Origin: Candidatus Thiodiazotropha endoloripes
GTDB lineage: Bacteria > Pseudomonadota > Gammaproteobacteria > Chromatiales > Chromatiaceae
DNA length: 64,000 nt
Assembly: GCF_001708965.1 (NCBI RefSeq)
Contig: NZ_LVJW01000003.1
Coordinates: forward strand, 806,001-870,000
Direction of reading: 5' to 3'
This document shows, in pieces, positions 53,454-62,498 of this stretch; the stretch's first letter is position 1, and each line of letters opens with the position of its first letter. A program made the translations under genes and the position numbers. The notes under the pieces were generated by a model. That model was not told the DNA's origin and did no database searches. It saw nothing but the letters and a program-made list of their open reading frames with translations.

Positions 53454-55892
53454 CTAGTCAGGCTCAGCCGCATTGCCTGGAAATGTCATCAGTGTTGTCA
53501 GGTAGAGCAGGATTGCACAAAGTAAGACAGTTTTAAAACCATACTGGATGGCGATCACTGTGGAGAGTCCGGCGCTGATCACCGAAGCATAGCCATTGAT
53601 TCCCCAGGCCCAGGGGATCTGATCTGCCCGGTTCCGCTTCATGGCTGCGATCGCCAGCGGAAAAGGCATCCCCATGCAGATTGCCATGGGTGCAATCAGC
53701 AGGATGGTAATCGCGATTTTTATTGCCACCGGGAGGTGGGTGAGGGCGTCAAACAGGACAGGGAGTATCAGCATATAACCCAGACCGATTACGCACAGAG
53801 CGAGTATCGCCTTGGCCGTGCTCTGTTTGTAGCTTTGGTTTTGTGAGAGCCGTTCGCTCAGGTAGCTTCCCAGGCCAGAAAAACACAAAAAGGCTGTCAG
53901 GGATGCGGCGATGGCGTAGATCGGGTGATGCAGAAACAGCTGGAACTTTTGAATGGTACCGATCTCAATCAGCAGAAATGCCAGACCGATGGCGCCGAAA
54001 TAGCCGATGACGGATCCACTCTGGTTGCTGTTGGATGGCGATGGGTTCTTTGGCATCAACAGCAGCGGTAGCAGGATCAGCAAACCACTGAGCAGACCGG
54101 TGATCCCCAGGCTGAGCAGTAATACCACATAACCCCACTCAATCAGCGGCATACCTCCACTGCCGCGCAGCTTCAAGGCTTCGATAAAACTCTGCCATTT
54201 GAAGAAGTGATTGAAATAGGGACGATCGTCTGTTGCAGGTCGCAGTTCAAACTTATAGTTGTCGATCAGATTCTCCAGCTCTCCCGAGGCAATTTGTCGG
54301 GTCGCCCGATAGAAGTTGGCTTCGCTGAGCAGGTTGTAGCGATTGCTCTGCTCCGCTTTCAGTTGGTGGTGGTAAGCCTGATCAAACAGCCGGGTACGGC
54401 AGAACTGTTCCGTTTTCTCCAGCTCCCGGTTTGTGAACAGACCGTTCTTGATCAGCAGGGTACTGGTCTGCCAGTTACGAATCATCAGCAGACGTTTTTC
54501 GATGTTATCAAGCCGCATTGCCTGGAGTGCCTGGTGAGCGGTTGCAAAAAGCTTCAGGCTGTCCCTGGGAGGCAACTTGATCCATCGGGTGATCGACAGG
54601 ATGCCCTCCGGACGCAACCTGGAAAGATAGAGCTGCATCGCCTCCCGGGTATAGAGATAGCTCTCATTGAGTGCATAGAGCCCTGATGAAGAGGCGCTGG
54701 CACCCTCGGTCAGTGACAGTTTGATCAGGTCGTATTGCTGTTGACTCTCAAGCAGATAATCCCTGGCCTCTTTGATATGCAGCTGAGTGAACGGGTTATC
54801 GTATACCGGTCCGGCAAACGATCTGTAATCCTGGTTGACCAGCGCTATGATCTGCGGATTGAGCTCCAGGGCATCGATCGACTCAACCCGGTGATAGTGA
54901 GCCTGCAACAGGTCTGAGCCGGTACCGCTGCCGATCACCAGCAGCTTGTCAGGCGTTTTAAGATGGTAGGCCAGCGCTGAGGTGGTCTGGTCGAGATAAC
55001 TCAGCTCCTCCCGACGTTGCGGATAGCGGGTGATGGCGCTCAGATTATCCCCATCGACGAACAGGCCGATCTGCTCAAGAGGTTCAACTGTGTTGAGCAG
55101 GCTCAGTCCTGGCGCATGCCGGAAAGGTATCTGGGGATTCACAACCAGAGTCAGATGGCCGAGAGGACTGGTCCGTTGATCGATGATGCGGGCACCCTTG
55201 ATATTCAGGGTCTGGGCCAGCGATTTGTAGGGCGAGTAGTTGAGTTTGAGATCCGGGATGATGACGAAAAACAGTGCTGATATCGCAACGGTCAGCAACT
55301 GTAGGGTAGTTTTAGGCTTGATGGCCGTTTCCCAAATCGCGATGAGTGTGGCAACGACTCCGGTCAGGCTCAGGCCGATCAACAAGTTCTGCGGCATCAC
55401 ATAATAGATCGCGATCAAGGTGATGATTGCACCCAGGCCGGCGCCGATCAGATCAGCCGCATAGAGCTTAGAGACCGTGTCGCGGGGATAGTGCATGAAC
55501 GTCATACAGATCGCTGAGGCGGCAAAGGCAAAAGGCAGGGCCAACAACAGGAAGATCAGAATCAGTCTGAGAATCTGGGCGGGATTCCAAAACAACTCTT
55601 CGATATTGAAGCTGATCGATTGCGCAAGCATGAATCCGCTGATGCTGCTCAAGGCAAACAGCAGAAGCGCCAGGCTATAGAGTTGACTGAATCGGCGTAA
55701 TACGATGGCTGGTCTGAGATAGAGCAGACTGCCGCTGATACCGTAGCCCAGCAGCGCCAGAGCGATCACCAGATAGGCAAAATGGTGCCATTGAATGATC
55801 GAGAAGAGGCGCATCAGCAACAGTTCATATCCCAGTGCCGATGCAGAGAGCAGCATCAGCGAGAGATAGGGTGGCGAGCTGTTGTCGGTCAC
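53454..55892 (-). CDS. Membrane-embedded spermidine synthase-like protein
   Basis: 812 residues. About six N-terminal membrane segments precede a soluble spermidine-synthase-type Rossmann domain (LLVIGSGTGSDLLQAHYHRVESIDALELNP, about 320-350), and about six C-terminal segments follow. This architecture is known in fused membrane SpeE-like proteins of uncertain function. The canonical polyamine-site Asp is less clear, so the product is doubtful. It overlaps the start region of the exported PCMT gene by 4 bases, so the two are translationally coupled. Confidence 0.75.
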   Translation of the reverse strand: MTDNSSPPYLSLMLLSASALGYELLLMRLFSIIQWHHFAYLVIALALLGYGISGSLLYLRPAIVLRRFSQLYSLALLLFALSSISGFMLAQSISFNIEELFWNPAQILRLILIFLLLALPFAFAASAICMTFMHYPRDTVSKLYAADLIGAGLGAIITLIAIYYVMPQNLLIGLSLTGVVATLIAIWETAIKPKTTLQLLTVAISALFFVIIPDLKLNYSPYKSLAQTLNIKGARIIDQRTSPLGHLTLVVNPQIPFRHAPGLSLLNTVEPLEQIGLFVDGDNLSAITRYPQRREELSYLDQTTSALAYHLKTPDKLLVIGSGTGSDLLQAHYHRVESIDALELNPQIIALVNQDYRSFAGPVYDNPFTQLHIKEARDYLLESQQQYDLIKLSLTEGASASSSGLYALNESYLYTREAMQLYLSRLRPEGILSITRWIKLPPRDSLKLFATAHQALQAMRLDNIEKRLLMIRNWQTSTLLIKNGLFTNRELEKTEQFCRTRLFDQAYHHQLKAEQSNRYNLLSEANFYRATRQIASGELENLIDNYKFELRPATDDRPYFNHFFKWQSFIEALKLRGSGGMPLIEWGYVVLLLSLGITGLLSGLLILLPLLLMPKNPSPSNSNQSGSVIGYFGAIGLAFLLIEIGTIQKFQLFLHHPIYAIAASLTAFLCFSGLGSYLSERLSQNQSYKQSTAKAILALCVIGLGYMLILPVLFDALTHLPVAIKIAITILLIAPMAICMGMPFPLAIAAMKRNRADQIPWAWGINGYASVISAGLSTVIAIQYGFKTVLLCAILLYLTTLMTFPGNAAEPD

Positions 55893-56635
55893 AACTCGGA
55901 CTTGTTGATCAGCGGTACGAAGCGAACCGGCAGAACCTGCCGTACCGTCACTTCATTCTGCCGGTCCTTGTTCACCAGCAGCAGCTGTTGGGTCATGAAG
56001 CGGCTGCCCACAGGTATGATCATTTTGCCACCGGGTTTCAGTTGTTCGATCAGTGGAGGTGGAATGTGACTGGCTGCTGCGGTAACGATGATGATGTCGA
56101 AAGGCGCCTCTGATGCCCATCCGTGATAGCCATCCTCGATGGCCACCTCGATATTACGGTAGTCAAGCTTCTGCAGGCGTTCCCTGGCAAGCTTGCCCAA
56201 TGGCTCGACGATCTCCATGGAGAACACCTGCTCTACAAGACGCGACATCACCGCAGCCTGATAGCCGGAGCCGGTACCGATTTCCAACGCCTTGTGTTGC
56301 GCTTGCGGCGCGATCAGATCGGTCATGATGGCAACGATGTAGGGTTGGGAAATGGTCTGCCCGTAGCCGATCGGCAAGGGTCTGTTTTGATAGGCAGAAT
56401 CCCGTTGTGATTCTGGTACGAACAGATGCCGGGGAACTGTTTTCAAGGCTTCGATGACCCGTTCATCAAGCTGTTTCTTCTCCAGGTAGTCACTGGTTTG
56501 ATCTACCTCCCGCTGAATGGTTTGCACCATTCTCTGCCTGGCTTCGGTGTAACCCTGATCCGATTGTTGGGCAGTTAAGCCTGTGAACACCAGACTTAAC
56601 AGCAGTGCCGTGAATCGTTGTCGAGTCGTCAACAT
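55889..56635 (-). CDS. pcm: Exported protein-L-isoaspartate O-methyltransferase
   Basis: 248 residues. The PCMT core is clear: LPIGYGQTISQPYIVAIMTDL, ALEIGTGSGYQAAVMS and PFDIIIVTAAASHIPPPLIEQLKPGGKMIIPVG. Unlike the usual cytosolic enzyme it begins with a signal-like sequence (MLTTRQRFTALLLSLVFTGLTA). The enzyme repairs isoaspartyl damage using SAM, so a periplasmic form raises the question of its methyl donor. It is translationally coupled to the downstream membrane SpeE-like gene. Confidence 0.9.
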   Translation of the reverse strand: MLTTRQRFTALLLSLVFTGLTAQQSDQGYTEARQRMVQTIQREVDQTSDYLEKKQLDERVIEALKTVPRHLFVPESQRDSAYQNRPLPIGYGQTISQPYIVAIMTDLIAPQAQHKALEIGTGSGYQAAVMSRLVEQVFSMEIVEPLGKLARERLQKLDYRNIEVAIEDGYHGWASEAPFDIIIVTAAASHIPPPLIEQLKPGGKMIIPVGSRFMTQQLLLVNKDRQNEVTVRQVLPVRFVPLINKSEL

Positions 56636-56904
56636 GGTGCAGCTCCTACAGGCCGTGGTTTGTCAATCTGCGAAGCTTGAAATGAGCCTGATAGACCTAG
56701 AAATTGTCAGATTCCGACGGATTGAAATAGATTGAGAAAGCCTCTGGTCATTTCATTTTTTCGTCATCCCGGTGTACGCCGGGATCCAGGAAATCCTGCA
56801 GATGAATTCCGTTCTATCCAAAACGTGCAATCCTGATAATTTAAATATAGCTCGAAGTGAATCTGTGCAATGAATTTGTCTCAACAGTCTCTGGCAGTGT
56901 GGCG
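56636..56904. other. Intergenic region with a dispersed repeat
   Basis: About 270 bases without a gene. It contains a short inverted repeat of a widespread type at 56766-56785 and otherwise no recognised feature. Confidence 0.4.
56766..56785. repeat. Small dispersed inverted repeat (TCCCGG/CCGGGA type)
   Basis: ATCCCGG (56766-56772) and CCGGGAT (56779-56785) flank TGTACG, within CGTCATCCCGG...CCGGGATCCAG. This closely resembles the GTCATTCCCGC...GCGGGAATCCAG repeats scattered through many bacterial genomes. Other copies lie outside the window, if any. Confidence 0.55.
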
Positions 56905-58260
56905 CTATTGGTAAGCACAATTGGCGTCAATGGGTACTGTTTCCGATCTGAGCCAGGCCATGGCGCAAGCTTCAGGAGCATAATCGCTGCTTTGTTCGAC
57001 CAGCTGCAGCAACTCATCCATCGATGCCGCACTGCCGACATTGGCTAGGAAGAATTCTCTGAGGATCCGGTCGAGCAGATCCACACCCAGTGAAAACTCC
57101 AGGTGTTTGAAAAAGAAAGCCCCCTTCATATAGGGCGCGGTGCCGAACAGCCCATCCTGCAGAATATCGATCTGCTGGCATCCGGCCGGCCAGGCGATTT
57201 TGTTGCCACTGCTCTGTTGCAGTTGGGCCAGTCTTGCTGCATAAGATGCCCAGACCTGATCACCCGATGCCTCACCGGCAATTGCGCTGACAGCTCGCGC
57301 TGTAAGATATGAGGCGAGGCCTTCAGAGAGCACGAAATCCTCCCAGCAGGCGATGCGTACACCGTTGCCAAACCAGCCATGCGCGGCTTCGTGAACATGC
57401 ACCCATGGATCGGATATCGAGCTTGAGGCGATATGCCAGAAGGGGTGGTGCTCCATGCCGCCGAACTGGCCTGGACCCCAATCGACCGAGACACTGGCAA
57501 CAGCCTGACCGAACGGGTAAGGACCATAGGTCTGTTCATACCAATCAAACACATCACGCAGATAACGACTGCCGTCGAGCGCCTGCTGTTGCAGATCCGC
57601 TGGATAGTAGATGCCTACCTCAGTACCGGCTGCCGTCGTTCCCAGATTGCTGAACAGGTAATCGCCGACCACCCAGGCCAACATATACGCGGGTGCATCG
57701 CTGATGACCGATGCCGGGTAGATCACTTCAGAATCCGTTGGCGCGCCATTGATCTGCAGCTCATAGCCGCTCCCCTCTGCCGGTTCGGATTTGCATGGGA
57801 ACAGATTGCCACAATAGTAAGGCCAGGTGAAACTCATGCCGCCATCCAGTAAACCATTGAAATTACTCTGCAGGTTGAGGCTGTAATCGATGGAGAGTGT
57901 CACCTCATCAAGTGATGGAGGGACACCGATATGCAGAGTGCCGTTTTCGTTTTGGTAGTTGAGCTGACGGCCGTTCGCTGTGACCTGTGCGATGATTAGA
58001 TCACCCGTCTCAAAGGAGGCGCCGCTGGTGGTGGTTGAGCCTGACAGCAGGATGTCCGCACTGCCCTGCATTGTTTCCAAGTCGATGCTCAGACTGGTGA
58101 GCAGGATGTCCCGCTGCCAATCCTCTGTTGCCGGTGGTGTGGCGCTGTTCCCCGAGCCATCTCCGCCACCACAGGCGGATAGCCAAAATACGAGAGTGAC
58201 GGTTGCAGGGTAGAGTAATCGTTGTCTCTTGTCCGAGGTAGAATGCTTCGCCTTGTCCAC
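56905..58260 (-). CDS. M1-like zinc aminopeptidase lipoprotein
   Basis: 451 residues from the GTG at 58260. An upstream TTG frame to 58344 is possible, but its added residues do not fit a signal. The lipoprotein box is WLSACGGG. The catalytic centre is HEAAH with a second zinc Glu exactly 18 residues on (LSEG), the gluzincin/M1 spacing; the exopeptidase motif reads GGMEH where M1 enzymes usually have GAMEN/GGMEN. A Tyr in APYMKGAFFF matches the transition-state Tyr. It is likely anchored in the periplasm or outside. Activity may be altered by the Asn-to-His change. Confidence 0.7.
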   Translation of the reverse strand: MDKAKHSTSDKRQRLLYPATVTLVFWLSACGGGDGSGNSATPPATEDWQRDILLTSLSIDLETMQGSADILLSGSTTTSGASFETGDLIIAQVTANGRQLNYQNENGTLHIGVPPSLDEVTLSIDYSLNLQSNFNGLLDGGMSFTWPYYCGNLFPCKSEPAEGSGYELQINGAPTDSEVIYPASVISDAPAYMLAWVVGDYLFSNLGTTAAGTEVGIYYPADLQQQALDGSRYLRDVFDWYEQTYGPYPFGQAVASVSVDWGPGQFGGMEHHPFWHIASSSISDPWVHVHEAAHGWFGNGVRIACWEDFVLSEGLASYLTARAVSAIAGEASGDQVWASYAARLAQLQQSSGNKIAWPAGCQQIDILQDGLFGTAPYMKGAFFFKHLEFSLGVDLLDRILREFFLANVGSAASMDELLQLVEQSSDYAPEACAMAWLRSETVPIDANCAYQ

Positions 58261-58423
58261 TGGCAGATCTCTGAAATCAACTCTCCAGCATTCATCATAC
58301 CGTTTTAATAGAATAAAACCGCAAATGAACGTCAATCTCCGCAAAACGCAATAATAAAGTGTTAACTCTTATTTTTGCATTGATTTGCGGTGATTATCTT
58401 TACAGAGGTTTGCTGCGCCACAG

Positions 58424-59995
58424 CTACATGATCGGATTGAAAGCGGTCAGACTGTCGAGCATGGTTGCATTCCCCAGACTGGTGCCGAACAGGGAGCTGA
58501 ACTGACCCTGTTCGCCATGCAGCGCAAGGTAGTTGAGCGCAACGGTCAATACCAGCTGATTGACGTTGTTGGCCGCCGGGCTTGAGCCGTTGTCCACTGC
58601 ACCATCGGCGGTGAAGTAACCAATCTGCTGATGACGTAACTGCTCATCGGCGCTGGCGCCTGCCAGGGTGGGTTGGCCGGCCGGGTTGAATACCAGGAAG
58701 AAGGAGGCGGCAGTGGATTGGTTGTCGCCGGTCCAGACACCCTTGCCGCGACCGTCGGCCGAGTTATCCAAGGTGCCGTTACTGGAGACCGAGCCGTCAC
58801 TAAAGACATACAGCATCAACGGGGTGCCGATACGGGCGGCATACTCGATACAGGCCCCCATGCAGCGACCGGCGCGCAGATCCCGAATCTCTCCAACCGC
58901 ACGGTCACCGGTATGGTAGTCGTAGCCACCCATGGTGATGGTGCCGGCGCCGGCATAGCCGTTAATGACCAGCTTCATCACTGAGGCGGTTTTACGGAAT
59001 TCACCATCACCGTCGAACTCCTCCTGAGTGAAGATCGGGCCGATGATGTCCGGGTCAGCGGTGACATCCAACGCCGCCGGATCGCCATAACGATCCACCA
59101 GGTCGGCACTCTTCACATAACCGCAGCGGACCAGCTCTTTGACGATCTGGTCGGTGGAGATGCCGGTGTTGACACTGTCCAGCTTCATATCGGAGATCCG
59201 CTGGATCGCCTCCATCACCGCAACCGCATCGGACTGGTCGAGCATGCCGACCAGCTTGCCGGTATCCACCAGGCCGGTGGTGTCACTGGGACGGTCGACT
59301 TTGGTGGGTCGCACGGCAGGATCGACCTGGTCCGCCGGTGCCAGGGAGTTGCCGCCCGAGTCCGAGCTGCGGGAACCGATCAGAGTCAGCAGTTCCCCAT
59401 CGGCGCCGCAACGGTTGATCGCATACATCGGATTGTGGGGATTGTTGCCGGTATCGTTTTCAGAGCGGGCCGGAATGATAGCGCCATTGATGTTGGCCCG
59501 ATTCCCCACCGAGACCTTTTCCAGAATGCCCCGCAGAAATGCACTGTCGGAGTGGAAGGCAAGGCCCAGTTCGCTATTGATGAAGTCATTCAGGTTGGTG
59601 TCGGGGTTGACGATCGAGGGCACCATGTCACCCGGCAGACCGAGCCGGTTGTAACCCGCGGTGGTGAGGAAGTCGAGCTGACCTCCCTGTCTTCCGGCCA
59701 GAACATTTGATCCGGCGATATTCGCGCCGCCTGCCAGGTCGAAACAGATGAATGGTATCTTGCCGCCACCCAGGGTATCGATGCCGCAACTGTTCTTCAG
59801 CGTCTCAAGGTCCGGCGAGAGTGCCGCCCGGGCTTCTCCGGGATTGGCAAACAGCCCGAACAGGGAGGGGGTGGTGACAGCACCGAGGCCGGCCATCATG
59901 CCCTGACGGATAAAGTCCCTGCGGCTGACCGGACGAGGGTGGTCCGGGTGGAGCAGTGGGGCGTCCGGCGATAGGTTTTTCACTTTTCTACGCAT
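58424..59995 (-). CDS. Tat-exported DUF1501-like protein
   Basis: 523 residues. A twin-arginine signal (VSRRDFIRQGMMAGLGAVTTPSLFG) exports it. The mature part shows a DUF1501-like mix of Gly/Asp-rich loops (PFICFDLAGGANIAGSN, TITMGGYDYHTGD), distantly related to sulfatase-like folds. The enzymatic function is unknown. It is the last gene of a three-gene leftward module with two haem proteins, suggesting a joint extracellular or periplasmic role. Confidence 0.65.
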   Translation of the reverse strand: MRRKVKNLSPDAPLLHPDHPRPVSRRDFIRQGMMAGLGAVTTPSLFGLFANPGEARAALSPDLETLKNSCGIDTLGGGKIPFICFDLAGGANIAGSNVLAGRQGGQLDFLTTAGYNRLGLPGDMVPSIVNPDTNLNDFINSELGLAFHSDSAFLRGILEKVSVGNRANINGAIIPARSENDTGNNPHNPMYAINRCGADGELLTLIGSRSSDSGGNSLAPADQVDPAVRPTKVDRPSDTTGLVDTGKLVGMLDQSDAVAVMEAIQRISDMKLDSVNTGISTDQIVKELVRCGYVKSADLVDRYGDPAALDVTADPDIIGPIFTQEEFDGDGEFRKTASVMKLVINGYAGAGTITMGGYDYHTGDRAVGEIRDLRAGRCMGACIEYAARIGTPLMLYVFSDGSVSSNGTLDNSADGRGKGVWTGDNQSTAASFFLVFNPAGQPTLAGASADEQLRHQQIGYFTADGAVDNGSSPAANNVNQLVLTVALNYLALHGEQGQFSSLFGTSLGNATMLDSLTAFNPIM

Positions 59996-60017
59996 CTTAG
60001 TCTTTCCGTCTGGGTTT

Positions 60018-62495
60018 CTATTGCAGTAGCACTATGGCACTGCCCAGCAGTGAGGCACAGGCTGCCTTGGTTGCCTTTTCGGTTCGGTCTGCGGCACATT
60101 GACCGCTGCAGCGGGCCAGTCCGACGCTGCCGGTTAGCAAGCTCATCAATTCGCTCTCGACCATCGCAGGATCGGGTTGGGTGGTGAGGTTTTCACCCAT
60201 GAAATTGACGATCAGTGGGGATACCACCTGACTCTGCCAGGTCGCTGTGGCGATGTCGTTGGCGTTGACATTGAAATCGAAACCGGGGAAGAAGCCCGCT
60301 CTCAATGTGGTGTCGTCAACCATCGCGCTGCAGTATTCGATCGCCAGTTGCGAAACAGCCACCTGATGAGATGAGAGAAAGCCGTTGATCGCTTCCGCCG
60401 AGGGCAGTTGCTGCTTGATGGTGGTATAGGTGGTCTGTACCGCTTCAAGGGTCTGACTGACACCGGTGAGGGATGCCATGGTGACGTTGATCTCATCGAA
60501 TGTACGCAAGCCGACTGTGGAAACCGGTTCACCATCAGCCGGTTCTGCCGGGGGCAGTGCTTCAGGCTCTATGAAGACGTTGGTGTGTTCGCCCAGTCGC
60601 TCGAAGGTGAGGAAGAACTGATCGTTTTCCGAACCCTTTTCAGTGGCGATGGTGGTGCCGATGTTCGACAGCACCTGACCGTTGAGTGTGTATTCGGAGT
60701 CGTTGATGGTGGTATCGAGGGTGGCATAGGCCTGACCGATGGCCGCCTCTTTACCATTGATGCCGATACGCATGCCCTGAATCGGAATCGAACCCGGCAA
60801 CACGCTCTCATCCAGGCTGATGAACTTTGGCTGACGGAACAGGTAGCTGTAGTTGTCGAACTGGCTGACTTCGATCATCACATAGCTTTGAGGCAGGTTG
60901 AGCAGGCTGCTGACATTGAACAGCAGGAAATACTTTTCACCGACACCCGCTTCGAAATTCTGTTGGATCTGTGCCGCATTCAATGCCCGGTTATGGATTG
61001 CCAGCAGTCGCACCTTGCCCGCCCAGGGGCGATCGCCTGAGGCTTCATTTCCCAGTACCAGGGCGTAGGTGTCGTCCCAGTCGTTGAGATTGCCCGCTGC
61101 GGTCTCATCCAGATCATCGGTGTGGAGACCATTGACATAGACCTGGCGTCCATTCTCCGGGTCGAAAGTGACCACCACATGTTGCTCGGTGGCCTGAAGG
61201 TCCTCGTCATCATCCGAGGTGGAGTGGGCTGGCTCCCCGTTGCCGTCCGTGGTGCTGGAACGGTGCAGGAAGTCGTAGTTGTAGAGCGTTTGCCCCAGTG
61301 TGAAGTTACGATCATCCGTACCCGCAGAGTAACTGATGATTCTGGCCGGTCCCTCCTGGGTGACATTGCTTGGCACCACCCAGGCTTCCACCGTGTACTC
61401 GCCGGTTGCCTGGATCAGCTGGCTCAGCTTGCGGCTGTCGCTGGTACTGCCCTGGGCCTTGCCGGTTCTGAACTCCAGCCCCCAGCCTTCCACCCAGGTA
61501 GTATCCCCACTCAGGGTCAGATTGATTGAAGGATCCACACCGCTGGTGTCGTAGGCGGTATTGCCACTGCCGGTCTTGAATTCATACAGGGCGATGACAT
61601 CACTCTCCTGGCGACTGCCGCCACTGGCTACCGTACCTTCCGGCAGGGTCAGTGCGCGGCTGACCACCAGATCCGGATCGACCGGTGTCGGCGAAATGCC
61701 GCTGGCCATGTCGTTGATGGCGGTCTCCATCTCCTGCGCATTACTCGGGCAGTCATCCCAGCAGTTGTGCAGCTCGATCAGACGCTGTACCAGACGGGAG
61801 TTGGATGGGGTATCGAGATCGATCGAAGTCTTCACCGCCGCATAGGCGGTCTCCACATCCGCTGCGGCGAAATAGGGGGATTGAGGTGCGGCCGCATCCT
61901 CGACGTGACACTCGGTGCAGTAGTCGGTCAGCAGCGGATGGACGTGGCTGGCGAACAGGCTTGAATCGTCCGGGAAGACCTTGCTCTCACCAACCACGTT
62001 TTCAGGCGGTGCCTCCAGTTCGATCTGACGGCCCGCATTGGCGCCACCGCCAACCCATGATTCGATGTAGTTGGCGATGATGGTGGCACAGGCACTGTCG
62101 CTGGCTTCCCAGCAGTTGTGACCATTGGCGACCTTGGTGACCAGGGAAGACTCATCCGGCTCACTGCGATTGATGAAAGGATTGACCGCTTCATAGGCCT
62201 GATTGACGTCATCCTCGCGGACGAACAACGGTGCCTGACCGCCGGCGTTGTGGCAGGCGCCGCATCGGTTCTGTGCCCGCAGAGGCTCCCATACACTCAC
62301 CCTGAACCCCTGTATGTCACTGGTGCGGGCGGCCGGGCCGCTGTAGGTGCTGGAGGTGACCGTGGTCTCCTGCTGCGGATCGTTGGAGACCCCATCCTGG
62401 CACGCCTGCAGGCCGAACAGTGAGAGAATCGCCATCAGCAGCCAGGCAGATCCGTTGAATCCCCGACAGTTTTTATATCCGTTTAACATGTTCAC
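60018..62495 (-). CDS. Lipoprotein with two c-type haem motifs and a LamG domain
   Basis: 825 residues. A lipobox-like LFGLQAC ends the signal. Two tandem units of about 90 residues each contain a haem motif, CGACH and CTECH, and each ends with HNCW plus a pair of extra cysteines. A LamG/concanavalin-like domain (about 305-520: VIALYEFKTGSGNTAYD, YTVEAWVVPSN, HVVVTFDPENGRQVYVNG) follows, then a C-terminal region of unknown fold. It is probably exported and binds sugar or protein while carrying haem. It starts 3 bases after the preceding gene. Confidence 0.75.
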   Translation of the reverse strand: MNMLNGYKNCRGFNGSAWLLMAILSLFGLQACQDGVSNDPQQETTVTSSTYSGPAARTSDIQGFRVSVWEPLRAQNRCGACHNAGGQAPLFVREDDVNQAYEAVNPFINRSEPDESSLVTKVANGHNCWEASDSACATIIANYIESWVGGGANAGRQIELEAPPENVVGESKVFPDDSSLFASHVHPLLTDYCTECHVEDAAAPQSPYFAAADVETAYAAVKTSIDLDTPSNSRLVQRLIELHNCWDDCPSNAQEMETAINDMASGISPTPVDPDLVVSRALTLPEGTVASGGSRQESDVIALYEFKTGSGNTAYDTSGVDPSINLTLSGDTTWVEGWGLEFRTGKAQGSTSDSRKLSQLIQATGEYTVEAWVVPSNVTQEGPARIISYSAGTDDRNFTLGQTLYNYDFLHRSSTTDGNGEPAHSTSDDDEDLQATEQHVVVTFDPENGRQVYVNGLHTDDLDETAAGNLNDWDDTYALVLGNEASGDRPWAGKVRLLAIHNRALNAAQIQQNFEAGVGEKYFLLFNVSSLLNLPQSYVMIEVSQFDNYSYLFRQPKFISLDESVLPGSIPIQGMRIGINGKEAAIGQAYATLDTTINDSEYTLNGQVLSNIGTTIATEKGSENDQFFLTFERLGEHTNVFIEPEALPPAEPADGEPVSTVGLRTFDEINVTMASLTGVSQTLEAVQTTYTTIKQQLPSAEAINGFLSSHQVAVSQLAIEYCSAMVDDTTLRAGFFPGFDFNVNANDIATATWQSQVVSPLIVNFMGENLTTQPDPAMVESELMSLLTGSVGLARCSGQCAADRTEKATKAACASLLGSAIVLLQ

Positions 62496-62498
62496 TGA

